A program made the translations under genes and the position numbers. Shown in pieces: positions 44,713 through 56,292 of a stretch of DNA of 64,000 nucleotides. The DNA lies in the NCBI GenBank assembly GCA_009761415.1, contig QUOL01000004.1, forward strand, positions 2,453,501-2,517,500, given 5' to 3'. Numbering within the stretch: the stretch's first letter is position 1; each line of letters opens with the position of its first letter. Under the pieces are notes generated by a model that saw nothing but the letters and a program-made list of their open reading frames with translations, was not told where the DNA came from and searched no databases. The DNA comes from Sarcomyxa edulis (Eukaryota > Basidiomycota > Agaricomycetes > Agaricales > Mycenaceae).

Positions 44713-46422
44713 CTATACATGTAATGGGACCCCGTTCGAACAAATCTCCACATGAACGTCTAAACCCTCTTTCCGACACCTTTCTGCTACCTGCAGCACA
44801 CGTGCATGTCCGCTATCCCTTTCCAAGCTCGCCTTGACCTTTTGTAAGCAAACGACTGGGAGATCAACGACGGTCCCAGAATCCACCCACCACCGCGATT
44901 CCAGAAGATCAGCAAGATCGTCCGAATTGAAAACCGTTGGAGATGCGTGATGATTCAGGGTGGAAGGCTCTTCCTCTAAAAGAACTAATTCCTGGAGCTT
45001 CGGAACTAATGGGTGAAGATCTCCAGCAGTATATGTCAGAGCCTGAATTAGATCATGCTGGCAGAGACTGTCGATCAGAGAGAGCGAAACGAGAGAGGGT
45101 GTGACGCGAAGTATGTCTCGGAGCTGTGTAGCTTCAAGGTATGTATGATTGAACGACAACGTCCTCAAATCGAAACCCGAACGAGCTTGAAGAGCCAGTA
45201 ACTGCGCTCCCGGAAAGCAGTCCCACTCAATGCCCAATACACTCTCCCCTTCAGGCAGTTCTTCGCCGACGTTCAAACTTCGCAGCGCAGGAAGAGTAAG
45301 AGCGTTAAGCAGGCGATCACCGTTAGTGTTATGGAGGTGCCATGAGCCGTCAGTGTCATAAAAATATACGAGCCGAAAATACCACAATCGAGGCAGTATA
45401 ACTCCATCGACAGCGAGTTCGTCGTCGTCATCAAAGCCAGATATATGCAAAGTGCATTGCTCCAGATTGACGAGTTGCTGGAGTATGATTGCAAAGTGAT
45501 TATCAAGGCATAGCTCGTGCATTTCGAGATGGATCAATTGGGACCATGGAATTGCCAGTGCATGCACTACGTGGTAAGACTTCATAGAGGCCTGCGATGA
45601 AACCTTTAGGCTTTTCAGCCGAGGTGCCCGACTAATGTCGATAGTCTTGGGTACCCAAAAAGTTGACCTGAGCACGAGTTCCAAGTGTTCGAGAAGGGTA
45701 AACACGTTTTTGAGAATCGTCGAGAGGTGATGTGGTACGAGGTCTCCATCGATATCGACACGCAGCCGTTGACATTTCGAGAAGTACGGTAGGAATTCGG
45801 TCATTGTCTGATCAGCATCAAAATCTAACCATCTGTCAAGGGGTTGGCGTAAATATATAACGAGAGGGAGTGCCTGCGCTCTGTCCATCCATGTTCTTGA
45901 TAATGAAGGCGAATACCAGTGATCAGAAGATTTATAGAACACGATATCCGCGCGTCTCCAAAGTTCTGGGAAATGATGCGCAATTTCCCTCCAGGTAGAG
46001 CAGATCTGTGAGAGCAGCAACGGAGCGCAACGTCGAGGCCAAGGGCCCGACATCCCGGAATAGTAGCGGTAGGAATCGAGATCAAGAAACATAACATCGA
46101 GAAAGATCTCCCTGATTATTTCGGGAGGGATGCGTCGGATAGGCGATAAGACTGCTCTATGTTTGACGAGATCGCTCGAGCTTTCGGATCGCCAGACAAT
46201 GACTTTTTCGATAATGGCCTGTGCGCTAGCAAGAATACTGTCCGCATTCTTGATACTCATTTCTTCCTTCGCGATCAGCTGGAGAATCTGGATGGATTCC
46301 TGGTCAGTGGGGGGATAGTTCGATTTATGTAGGAACTTCAATCGATTTTGGTCCAATCGGAGTCTCTGGTTTGGTGTGAAGGCAACGCATGTCGAGTGAC
46401 TGTTAATTTCACTGGCCCCCAA
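44713..46422 (-). CDS. F-box/LRR-type protein 4
   Basis: Single-exon frame of 569 codons. An N-terminal extension leads to LDQNRLKFLHKSNYPPTDQE and LIAKEEMSIKNADSILASAQ, then the F-box core LSPIRRIPPEIIREIFLDV and a SQICSTWREIAHHFPELW block. Leucine-rich segments include LPYFSKCQRLRVDI (read with FLPYF), IPWSQLIHLEMHELCL and LPALRSLNVGEE. The C-terminus keeps ESRWWVDSGTVVDLP and LQKVKASLERD. The coding start may be further downstream, since the first 20 residues are unlike the relatives and could be an intron read through. A decayed relative at 7116-7720 sits in the matching place of duplication B. Putative SCF substrate receptor. Confidence 0.82.
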   Translation of the reverse strand: MGASEINSHSTCVAFTPNQRLRLDQNRLKFLHKSNYPPTDQESIQILQLIAKEEMSIKNADSILASAQAIIEKVIVWRSESSSDLVKHRAVLSPIRRIPPEIIREIFLDVMFLDLDSYRYYSGMSGPWPRRCAPLLLSQICSTWREIAHHFPELWRRADIVFYKSSDHWYSPSLSRTWMDRAQALPLVIYLRQPLDRWLDFDADQTMTEFLPYFSKCQRLRVDIDGDLVPHHLSTILKNVFTLLEHLELVLRSTFWVPKTIDISRAPRLKSLKVSSQASMKSYHVVHALAIPWSQLIHLEMHELCLDNHFAIILQQLVNLEQCTLHISGFDDDDELAVDGVILPRLWYFRLVYFYDTDGSWHLHNTNGDRLLNALTLPALRSLNVGEELPEGESVLGIEWDCFPGAQLLALQARSGFDLRTLSFNHTYLEATQLRDILRVTPSLVSLSLIDSLCQHDLIQALTYTAGDLHPLVPKLQELVLLEEEPSTLNHHASPTVFNSDDLADLLESRWWVDSGTVVDLPVVCLQKVKASLERDSGHARVLQVAERCRKEGLDVHVEICSNGVPLHV

Positions 46423-47795
46423 GGCGACTGAAACTCACTGGATGTTCCATATCGCTGTAAGCAGTCATCGAGGCTCTGAAAAGGACTTTCAGGTTAGATG
46501 TACAGGCTGCGACATACCAGCTTGGAGGTCGACGTCTCCGAGTTTGTCCAGACAAAGTTCTAGGGCGGGTGGCAGTGCTACGACTTTTTCACGCTGAACT
46601 TTGCTCGATTTCTCGGGCTCACCTCTCTTCTCATTCATGATTCATCTCAAGTTCAGAAGATTGAACAGCTCGTTGCAACTTGACAAGCGTGGATTCAGTG
46701 CTCGTGGTAACTAGACTTGATTGCACGATCTCTTTCTAGAGGGTTTTTTTAGTAGGATGCGCTATGGTGCGTCTGACTTGCTGACCCTGTGTTCTCAACA
46801 TGCCCATCGTACAAGCGGGGTGTCAGGTATGTCGGGAAACACATTCATATTTTTAGGATAAAGCCGTGTAATCAAGGTGAGCCATTACCCGTCCGATGTA
46901 TTTTGCTCTTCCCTGCCCTCGAGTCGCGATGCCTACCTTCGTGCCATCGTCGTAAGATTGGGGGACCTACTCGTAAGGCATCGTTACCGCTAGCTATAGG
47001 CTATATCTACCGAGTAGACTTGAAAGTAGAGTCGTCGAGACCGCTGGTCATTTATAACTGACAATCTTCTTCCTTCGTGCCTGACAGCGTGTTGACATAT
47101 TCTTTCGCAGCCTTGTATTGGAATATGGTTCCCATTTATCTGCACTTATCTCGAAAACACTCCACGTAGCTACAAGGACGAACCATGATGACTCGATCTT
47201 AGCTATCCCGGAGATCCAGTATGTCTTGTGTTGCAAGTACACCCTCTGACGATACATTGTCCAGTCCACATCCATCGATCTCGTCTACTAGATGCTATAA
47301 GCCATGTCTTCCAGTCATACGTCAATCACTAATGTCGTGCGTATCAGAGTCTCTACATTCGAGACTTTCATCGATGACCGGATCTCTGGACGATCTTCCT
47401 ACCCGGGATCCTTAACACGACGAAGTACTCTCTGAACACGATGGACTACTGTCTCTCTCGATCTTGGTCCACATTTACTCCCTTCTCGCTTCCTGCCAGA
47501 ATCCCTTGCGAGTTTCATCGTCACCACTCACAGATTAAGTACGTGTCTCGGTATGCAGTGTATGCTCGAACTACTACTAAACACCCCGGTTTTAGGTTCG
47601 TCGTTCGGCACAGGCGTATTGCTGCGCACTAATAGTCTGTTGATATGTGATAGAAGCAATGTATGATCTCTACTTCGATAACGATGACTCCAGTTGTCAA
47701 ATATATATGTGATTCCAAGGAGTACAAACATCATATCCGAGACATGTAAGACCTATTTTACACTGTCGAGCGAATCGAAAGAAATAACACAAGTA
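46423..47795. other. Non-coding part of duplication B, right arm
   Basis: Matches 5700-7100 of the left arm. The part 46655-47170 is nearly identical to its partner. At about 46490-46637 a minus-strand frame starting MNEKRGEPEKSSKVQREK is open for about 49 codons; it might be a small gene or an upstream exon of F-box gene 4, but I cannot confirm it. Confidence 0.5.
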
Positions 47796-49444
47796 TCAAA
47801 CAGAAGTCTCGTCAACATAAAATATGCCGTTCTCATAAGTTACTGTACCGAGAATGTCCAGGTTCGTCCTCTCTCCAATTCGGTCTGCATTCTCTTCCCC
47901 TCGGATAGTACTAGGCTGTTGCCCATAAGGCAGACCGCTAGTAATCCTCGGGTCCCAGTTCACTCGGTTCATCGAGTAGGGATGGCTCCCTGGGTATATG
48001 GTGGTTTGATTATGGGCATAGCCCAGGTATTGTTGACTATAGGTGTCAACTCCTATTTGCGATGAAGTACCGGTTTGCTCTATTGAAGAGGAAACCGGGG
48101 TTGATCCTGTCTGAATGTATGCCAATTGATGTGGCTCCATATAGGACGAGGACGAGGATGAGGAGGGTGATGGAAGACCATAGGGCGGCGAGGACAGGAG
48201 AGGCTTCATTGCCCCGCTGGTGCAATGGGCTATGTGATAGGAGGTCGCCGACGACAACGACGTAGAGCATGTATATGGTGCTACCACCTCGCTAGTGTGG
48301 TAGTGTGGTGCGACATAGCTCGAGTGCGAGTCTACGACGCCAGATCCGTAGGACTGCGAATTGTTGCATTGCAGTTCTAATCCTATAAAACTCGAAGATT
48401 ACTGATCTGTACTTTGACAAGGAAGGATCACATACCGTGCTCCAAATTATGCTTCCCAGAGCGCCTCTCCACCACTTCATACGGCGAATATCGAGCCTGA
48501 GTCGACCTACCGCCGTCGCCGTTCTGAGAACAATGCCCCGAGTTCCTCCTCTGTCCCGCACTGCAAATAAGACCTGTCTCTGTGTGGATATATATAGGTC
48601 AGCAATCTTCGCTGCATATTTGGTCATGGACAACTCACGCGGGGGCTCCCATGGACGGGGAGCGGTAGTGTATCCCATGTCCCGCAGATAGCTTAGGTCT
48701 GTTCATCAAAAGCGGCGTTAATCCAGTGTTTGTGGAAAGGACTTATCGAAACTTACTTGGGGTCTGAGTCGTCCCTACGAGACCTTGACGGTCGCGTTTC
48801 TCGCCATTGACTCGTCCGTCGCTATCCCGAACGTTCGTTCCTGGTCAACGAGATCAATAGCCTTTTCCGGATGCAGGATTCGAATCTCAAGGTACTCACG
48901 CGCCATCTGATCTGTTTCTTCGACGTTGGAGGTCGACCTGGGTGCTAACAACGACTTCAAGAAAGTTGTTGCTTCATAGTAAATGGTACGTGTCAGTCAG
49001 TGTCTCTCAAAAAAGATATCCGCCTCACCTGCCTGCATGACGACCACAGAATCATCCGCATCCGTGACCTTGAGCTTCAATGCTCTGAGCACCGAAACCA
49101 ACTCCGTCCTCGGCCCTTTCTGCTCGATGGCTTGATCTCCCAACACCCTCATGCGGCCATTGCCTGCGCGTTTCAACCTTTGTCATCACGCCACAACTCC
49201 GAGGCAGATGATGAAGCTCACCTTCTATCGCTAATCCCTCTAACGAATTTTTCCAATCCCTTCGTGGCGTGAAGATCCTTCTTCTGTCTTGATCCATCAG
49301 TATATTCCTCGTCTCCACCAGGTGTTCTCGGAGGTTGCCTCTATATCCTCTCTTCTGGATTGCCCTAGGCGTTAGGGAAAGCTGTTTTGTCGTCTTTCTG
49401 GTGCATTTTTTGGGAAGATCTTCAACAATTTGTGGAGATATCAT
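47796..49444 (-). CDS. Ser/Tyr-rich protein of unknown family, copy 2
   Basis: Paralogue of 4060-5699 with the same exon-intron plan, read from MISPQIVEDLPKKCTRK (49444) to GTVTYENGIFYVDETSV (47796). Equivalent exons read SLEGLAIEG, the ADDSVVVMQA block, SLLAPRSTSNVEETDQMA, GRVNGEKRDRQGLVGTTQ, SYLRDMGYTTAPRPWEPP and CSQNGDGGRSTQARYSPYE. The Ser/Tyr/Pro-rich tail is about 160 codons long. Frame is kept across all junctions. Differences from copy 1 are spread through the low-complexity tail and one exon (EKSVDNDDGRGHG in copy 1, RTNVRDSDGRVNG here). That conservation of splicing suggests both genes are expressed. Family and function are unknown. Confidence 0.68.
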
Positions 49445-50388
49445 AGTCGGCTACCAAGGGAGAAAGGAGAAAATGTGCAAGGCCTTCGTGACCATGTTCA
49501 TTCTTATTGTGGTCGAAGGCTATGCTTCCTCGTGTTCAACACGGACATGCAACAAGACAGATGCGGTCAGTCAGTCCTTCCTTTGTTTTCAAATCAAAAT
49601 GGAACGCAAACGCATTAATAATATCAGAACACTCTCGGGAATCTCAATCGCTGAAGAACCACTCTCCTCGACCTCGTGTAGTTCCAATCATCATTTACGA
49701 AGCGCCCATACCCACGCGTGCCTTGCTTATTTTTGAAATTCGCATTATTTCCTGCCTTCTCCCCGAGCTGGCGTTGATGCATATGCTGAATCTTATCAAT
49801 GCACGGAAAGTACGTGCGAGTTTTTTTTGGAATTTCACAGGACGACGGAGTCACCGTATGTTCGACCAGCGGGAATCGCTGCTCGGCCTTTTCACCGACT
49901 ACCGTCTTATATCCATTTCTCTCCAGTCTCGACTTGGGATTCTGGGACTCGAGTACTTATCTCGGAAGCAAATCGGTGTTCGGTGCTTTTTGTGGTTCTT
50001 CTCTCCAGCTCATGCGTTTTTCCACGCCGACCATAACATCCAATCAAGCACGCAGTAATCATCAAAACATATCCGAGCAACAACACTCGTGCCTTCCAGA
50101 TGTCTTCAATACCTCCAACTAGGAACCAACGGCTCGAAACAGATAAATGACTGGATCTATTCTCAGGTTTGCACAGTTCTGTTCGGACTGAAAGAAAAAG
50201 CACTCGTGTCTAGGCAACGAGAGCGCAGGGATTGGCGGACATGCATGAGTGCGTCTTGCATTCACGACGCTACATACATGCTTGTGATAGGGGAAACCCA
50301 TAAATCAAGCTATACATCAGATCTCTTTCTCTTGTACTTAGAAGTACGACCCTCAGAACAATAGCCAAAACAACATTACGATACACTG
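49445..50388. other. Intergenic region in duplication B, right arm
   Basis: About 940 bases between the 3' end of the OB-fold-like gene and the Ser/Tyr-rich gene; the left-arm equivalent is about 3109-4059. In the left arm a 264-codon frame (3375-4169, minus) is open, but here the same frame is broken after 133 codons, so it is unlikely to be a gene. Confidence 0.5.
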
Positions 50389-51926
50389 TCAGAGCTTGAG
50401 CTCGATCCAGCGCATTGGCATGTTGTCTATATCTGCCTTGCGGTTCTTGCCATCGAACACGAGACAGACGTGGTACCGGCAAATTTGAGAGACCTTTCGC
50501 GCATTTCTTTGATCGGCTACTACTCGAAGATCATTGTTGTTGAGATGTCTCGGTGGTCACATGTCGGGGCATAATACAGGGGCTTGATCCAAGGTTTGCA
50601 TTTTCGGAGCGACCCACAAGACATGTTTGTTCGACGAGGACACGAGGCTTGAGGGTAGTTTCGGATACATACGGGACGTTGGGGGAATAGATCGTGCAGA
50701 AGAGAGCCGTAGGATTCGTGGTTTCGTTTTCGATGGTAGTAGAGGGGTCGATGAGCTCGAGGGAGGCCTTCCAAAACTTGATACCATCGTGAAGTGAAGA
50801 ACTGGCAGTGGGAACGATAGGATGAAGACAGGTGTACCAACAATTGCAAGATTGTCGAGCCGCGTTTCTTACGTCCTGGCCAGCCCCGCCATGCCTTCAA
50901 ACCAGGCCACAACAGATGCGACCTTTCGTACAGCTGCATCGCTGTTCCCAAGTCGCAGATCCGGCCGCAGACGACCATCTTCGTGCGTGTATGGCATGGT
51001 GCGGTAGCAAATTTCTGGTTTCGACTTTAGATACGGGGATGCGGTCAATGTGGGAGTGGTCCCTGATTCATAGTTGACAGTAACATCTACAAAAGAGATA
51101 CAGGTCAGTAAGTGAGGCTCGTAACTCGAAGATCGGCTGGGACCTACTCTCAACCAAGACGATGTCTCCTCGCTTGACGCCTACCCAGCTGTCGGCGGTT
51201 TCTCTCCACGCAGTTAGTTTGCAGACGTTTCCATCCTCGTCACCGAGGATCACCTTCAGGATCGAAACTTCTTTGCCTACGTCTGCACCTTTCTTGATAC
51301 GAATAGTATCGGGGCCTTCCACCTCCAAGACAGCTAGCAGTAAAGTTGCCTTCTTAGACCCCTTCCCGACTACATTGGCTGGGGACGACAAGGAAGTGAG
51401 AGAATGCAGACTGAAATGAAAGGCTGGAAATCGAGCGATGGAAGACGCGTCTGAGTAGTTGTATGATAACGATTCCTGAGTTTCTTCGACATCGAAGGTC
51501 TGGGATAGAGACTTAGAAAATTGTAGAAAAGAAGGCAACAGCGACGCGTTTACAACGCTGATATCCTTCTCGTCTGTGAGTCTGGTGGTATCTAAAGGTA
51601 TAGTTTCAGTGAGCCGTAAAAAAACCAGAAGAAAGCACAACGCACAACGCACCTTCATACTGGAACTCACTGACCTCGAGCTCGAGCTCATCGACAGCGT
51701 CGTCAAAGATGATATTCTGGTACAAGAGCGAGATACGTCTACTCGCAGCTTCCAAAGTCGCTGGTGGATATATTTCGAGTATCTCCGCAGTGCTGGTTGG
51801 TCGAACAGCCTCGATTTCGTGCTTCTTTGATTCGACGGTCTCCCAGCGGTATGTTCGACTCGAATCAGTTGACGAATCTCTTGCCAAATCTGCCTTGGAC
51901 GGTGCACCCAGGAATACTCGAAACAT
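50389..51926 (-). CDS. OB-fold-like nucleic-acid-binding protein, full copy
   Basis: The start MFRVFLGAPSKADLARD leads to an acidic, helical region (TSTAEILEIYPPATLEAASR, DDAVDELELEVSEFQYE). An intron joins it to DTTRLTDEKDISVVN. Next is a core with ATLLLAVLEVEGPDTIRIKK, ILKVILGDEDGNVCKLTAWR and VKRGDIVLVE, whose beta-strand pattern resembles single-stranded-DNA-binding OB folds such as those of RPA or Shieldin-2-like proteins. After the intron at about 51090-51145 come ICYRTMPYTHEDGRLRPDLR and SDAAVRKVASVVAWFEG. A further intron leads to GIKFWKASLELID and ALFCTIYSPNVPYVSETTL, and probably a last exon with YHVCLVFDGKNRKADIDNMP. The last exon join (stop 50389) is my inference; without it translation would stop at 50531. 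A role in DNA repair or telomere biology is only a guess from the fold. Confidence 0.68.
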
Positions 51927-52475
51927 CCGAGTGACTCGGTGGCAGCTCAGTGGCAAAAGCAATAAAATGGAGATATGAGCGCGAAGTTTGCACTTTTTGT
52001 GAAGTTCTGACTTGAAAATTCGATTTTTTTTCTTTCTTAGTGAGCAACATACTTGCATCCAACTTGCATCTGCAGTCTAGACAGAACTGACTCGTACGTG
52101 TCCAAAATAATACCTGAATTGCATTGATTTCCAGATGCTCGACTGCGTACGCCGTAGTCGCTATATTTCCTACGTGGCTCGTTCACAGGTGAGTGAACAC
52201 GTATCAAGACTACTGACTGCATAACACGTTAGAAGACACTATCGGTTGGGATATAATGCCGTCTTGTTGCTGCGTTGTACAGGTATCTGCTAGTGATGCC
52301 GAAATCATACGCAAGTCTATCTCCCCGAACTATACGGCGTACCTTCGTGCGCAGCTTCCACTCGAGTGTGCATCCTCCGTGTCTGGGTGATGCCGAAGAT
52401 ACATCCATGGGATTCGCAAGCGTCGTCTCTGCATCCCCTGGCATAGTGCGCAGCTTTTACTAGGCCAACGCTCAT
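51927..52475. other. Divergent intergenic region
   Basis: About 550 bases between the starts of the OB-fold-like gene (minus) and the NAD(P)-binding gene (plus). No gene was recognised. Confidence 0.45.
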
Positions 52476-52481
52476 GTATAA
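52476..52481 (+). promoter_or_regulatory. Possible TATA box of the NAD(P)-binding gene
   Basis: TATAAA, 47 nt upstream of the start codon at 52523. Supported by sequence and spacing only. Confidence 0.4.
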
Positions 52482-52522
52482 AGGAGTAGTTCAAGGCTCG
52501 ACATGAGGCCAACAAATCAAAC

Positions 52523-53468
52523 ATGGCTCACAAAGTACTCGTTATTGGCGGTTCAAGAAACTCGGGCTACTTCTCTGCTCTAGGATTTTTACGTCAGTCC
52601 ACGTTTATTAACTCACTTTCTCATTCAGAGATTAACCCACTTGTGTTCAGAATCCGGAGCGACCGTGACGTTCCTGCTGCGCTCATCCGCCGTATTCGAC
52701 ACGGACAATGTTATGCAAGAATACATCAAATCTGGGAGAGCTAGACTTGTAAAGGGCGACGCTCTTGTCCTACAAGACGTTAGACGCGCCTGGGCGGAAG
52801 CTGCCAAAGGAGAAGGTCAACCTCGTGTTGATCTTCTGATTTTCACCGTTGGTCAGTCTATTCTATAGTAGGCGCTTGCGATTTTCTTACAATGGGACAC
52901 AGGCGCAATACCAAAATTTCACCCTACCAAAGGCTTCGTCCTCGATCCTCCCAATCTCGTCACCCAAGCCCTTCTCAACGTCGTTTGCACAATGCCTCGT
53001 TCAGATGATTTCCCTCAGACCAAGATCATCGCCATCACCTCTATGGGTATCAGTCGTTCCTCCCATGCGAGCCTCCCATTCATTTTGAAACCATTATACA
53101 ATTTCGCTCTCAGTTTTCCACATGCAGATAAACGTGGTGCAGAACGCGTTCTTGCCCATTGTGCAGGGTGGAGATGGACTGCCAAAGATGATGGGGAGCC
53201 TAGCGAGGACATCATGGGTGATTGGCTGCATCGCGAAGGACTGCCTGGCTTTGGGACATTGACGAGCGTTTTGGTGGTGAGGCCTGCTTTACTCACGGAT
53301 GGAGAGCGTAAAGCTGGGAAGAGAGGCAGAGAGGTGGGGTATGAAGTTACCGATCAGGAATCGGGCGGGTGGACTGTCTCGAGGAAGGATGTCGCCCATT
53401 TCATCGTCGAGGCTGGGACGAGGAAATGGGACGAGTTTGCAAATAAGCGTATCTACATCTCATACTAA
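52523..53468 (+). CDS. NAD(P)-binding domain protein (atypical SDR)
   Basis: The N-terminal exon reads MAHKVLVIGGSRNSGYFSAL, a Rossmann-type glycine-rich loop of the extended or atypical short-chain dehydrogenase group. After an intron, SGATVTFLLRSSAVFD, then DNVMQEYIKSGRARLVKGDA and VDLLIFTVG follow. The last exon starts GAIPKFHPTKGFVLDPPNLV and carries KIIAITSMGISRSSHA (position of the usual active-site Ser), DKRGAERVLAHCAGW, LVVRPALLTDGE and VSRKDVAHFIVEAG. The order is typical of NAD(P)H-binding proteins that act on flavins or as redox regulators. No Tyr-x-x-x-Lys motif is evident, so catalysis is uncertain. Three exons; no targeting signal noted. Confidence 0.8.
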
Positions 53469-53966
53469 TCATCTTGATCTTCTTCTTACTGGAGAGCTAC
53501 TTGTATTCAATTTTTTTTTCATCTTGTCACAGGACACCATATAATCCCTACTCAACTATTGTCACTAGCCTTCTACTTCTCATCTTGACTGTCGGCCGCC
53601 AACGAGGTCTCAAGATCACTGTGGCCGCTGGAGGAATCTTTGCGCGTGCTACCAGGCCATCTTGGACTCGGACTCGCAGAGATCTTGCTACTCTTGGTCA
53701 CCGTGGCGCACGATCTGATTAGTCTTCCACGTGGAGAGTGTGTTTTCTTCTTCGCCGTTCGCGTCTTACGAAATGTTATGCAGGAAGCTCACAATCGCCG
53801 CCTCAGTTTTCTGGACCGTGCGTTTACTCTGTCCATAAATCGAAGGCTCTGTAAGGAAACCAAGTCCGGTTCGAACCGGCTAGTCCCATCCTGCACGTAC
53901 AACGCACCACGGCGTGCGTTTTCTTTCCCCAAGATCTCTCACCGCCAGAACCGAGTTAGTCCGCTG
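53469..53966. other. Convergent intergenic region
   Basis: About 500 bases between the ends of the NAD(P)-binding gene (plus) and the MYND gene (minus). No gene was recognised; a GGTTCGAACC palindrome near 53875 was examined and rejected as a tRNA. Confidence 0.45.
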
Positions 53967-55927
53967 TCATTCCTCTCCATCGAAAGGAGGGCCGTAGACG
54001 ACGACAAAGTTCCCACCTGGTCTGTGTTTCAACAACTCTCGCTCCTGTCCAGCCGGACTATACATATCCACATCCCTAACCATTTTCCAGTCCCATAGCA
54101 TTTCCTCGGTGCAAGGGATACGCACGATGACCATCACTGGATGCTTGGCATGTCTAAGGATCGGCCCCCATTCACTCGATTTGTCGGTGGGATCATACGC
54201 GGAGCCTGGGGTTGGTGAGGCGACATGGATACGAACTGGAACTTTTCCGTAATCGAGGGTGATGACGGCTAGAGTTATACCTTCCCGACGGATAGTCTCC
54301 AAGATGTCGCGTTGTGCATAGGCGAGGTCATCGTCAGAGATCTCGACGATGAATCGAAAGTCGGATTTTGTAATGGCGCTACCACGTTCGTCTTACAAGG
54401 TGTGAGTACGTGCCAAGTCAGTGATGAGGAGGTTGACAACGCACTGACGCAGCGCAGGTTCGACGTTATTCTCAGGCACATGAATTTGTGCTCCGGCCAG
54501 TCGACTTGTTGACAGGATTTTGAGCAATATACGACTCTGAAGCAGTTCGCGCATTGCTTGTATACTGGCGGCGTTTCAGATACAGAACGGGAGGGACACT
54601 GCGAAGGGCTTGATGAGTCGACGTATGGAATATGGAGATAGAAATTGGCTTACATTGTCATTACCACATACTTCCCGGCATCGACCACCATGGAGATTCT
54701 TCTCGCGACGTTTTACCAAGTCTTTGAGCGCAAGCCAAGCAACTGAGAATGTCCCAAAATCCTGGGGTTCGATGTTCTCTACGAGTTGCACGGTCTTCTT
54801 CAGGTATATGAAAATATTTCTGTATATAGAGAATCGCGGAAGTATATCCGAGATAATACACAGCCAGATTTCGGAGTAGTGGGAGTCAGACCGCGAGAGT
54901 AGATCGGAAATTCGCATCAAAGACACCAGCATTTCCGCCTTGAGAAGCTTAGGTAGAATAAGTACTGCATCGTTGGGAGGTACCATGATGCAACTAAAAT
55001 ATGAAGCGCAGCGGAGAGCAACCTCTGCGCGCTCAATTTCGCTGATCAAATCGTAGTGGGAGGAGAGTTGTCGAAAGAGACCACAGGTGAGAGCTAAAGA
55101 TCCTTCCTGAAGCAAAATTGTGCTCAAAGGGTGATACTGGCTTAGGGAGCGGAGTACACGCATGTCCGCGGTGATGTATCGCCCTACTGGGGGTGACCGA
55201 GAGATTTCGCGTCGCAGATGGTTGAGCGCCATCCGCGCGATGGAGAGTTCGCTTTCTCCACTAGGTATAACGACACTCTCGTAAATCTGAGAGTCAGACA
55301 GATCAGAAGTCCAGACGGAGAGAGCGAAGGCGACATGTCCAGCCGTAGGAAGCTGGGATGACTTGGACTCCGCAATCCAGAGAGGCAAGATGATATCGAG
55401 GATGCCATTATATGTTCTGATGACATCGCGAAGTCGGTCGAAAGCAGCGAGACCGGTGATTATACTCATACGTACATCGATCTTCGATTCACCGACCTGG
55501 AAATCAGGAAAGCGCGAATCTTGACGCTCATAGAACAAGAGCCATTCGTAGATGAGAGGCCAAATTTGTATGATAGAGTCTTCCACAGAAGGCCATTTCT
55601 GTGCGTGTTTGAACATGCCGCAGATTCCACCGATGGCTAAGAGTGCATCGCGGGCGTCATATATAGAAGTGCGAGCGTCTTTGGGTGGGAAATATCTCCG
55701 ATCGAGATAAGATTCCAAGACTCGTATGGCGCGATGGCACTGCTCTCGTGTCTGTAAACAGGGTACGAAGAGGTTTAGGTTCACTAAGCTGGCGTTCGTG
55801 TCTTCTCCGAATCGGGGGCGAGCAGCATCGCATAGTTCCTAAAATTGTACATGAGCATTTAGTAGAATATTCTGACTAGACTTTGATGGGCTTTGAGCAC
55901 CTGTAGTTCCTGGTCCACTGAATCCAT
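53967..55927 (-). CDS. MYND zinc-finger protein with helical repeats
   Basis: The start MDSVDQELQ (55927) joins over an intron to ELCDAARPRFGEDTNAS. A long helical exon of about 400 codons follows (TREQCHRAIRVLESYLDRR, ALLAIGGICGMFKHAQ, RMSIITGLAAFDRLRDVIR, HVAFALSVWTSDL), probably armadillo- or HEAT-like. A short intron after NDN leads to the MYND finger: KQCANCFRVVYCSKSCQQVD with WPEHKFMC. The last part carries ISDDDLAYAQRDILETIRRE and LDYGKVPVRIHVASP, similar to the C-terminal region of other fungal MYND proteins. The intron between the finger and this last part is not placed exactly. Probably a protein-interaction factor; the specific role is unknown. Confidence 0.8.
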
Positions 55928-56292
55928 GATAAGCGTTCGACGATCAAAGCTCAAGGCAGGTTGGAAGATGACGAAGAGATAATGGTGGTTAAGTACAAGA
56001 AAACAGGCGGAGTATTTGGAACAAGGGTGTTACCCGGCTAATCCAGGCTTCGGCTAGTGTGTGTGAGACCTTTTGCCGTTAGCTTTCGTACTTGTCGCTT
56101 TTATGGACTCGAAGATCAGAGCCTGGCACCGAGGGATTGCAGTCATGACCAGGATAAAACTAATCAATGGGTGCTATGATTCACTTGGTATAATACGGTG
56201 AGACAAATGGTTCCTCTGGGGTGCTTGTATGAATATAAATATGATGCTCCGAAGTAGACGTTTTAGACAAGAAAGAAACAGAGAGCCGTTGA
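55928..56292. other. Intergenic region
   Basis: About 365 bases between the MYND gene start and the phosphatidylserine decarboxylase stop. No gene was recognised. Confidence 0.4.

Larger units (their letters stand above)
45800..51138. repeat. Inverted segmental duplication B, right arm
   Basis: Partner of 2359-7720. The outer boundary at 51138 lies in an intron of the OB-fold-like gene. Going inward the arm covers the last exons of that gene, a non-coding stretch, the Ser/Tyr-rich gene, a highly conserved non-coding block, and the 5' half of F-box gene 4. The inner end is approximate because similarity fades within the F-box gene. Confidence 0.88.

Noticed and set aside
53850..53930. GGTTCGAACC palindrome resembling the B box of a tRNA gene
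   Set aside because: No matching A box, anticodon stem or acceptor stem could be found on either strand at the right spacing.
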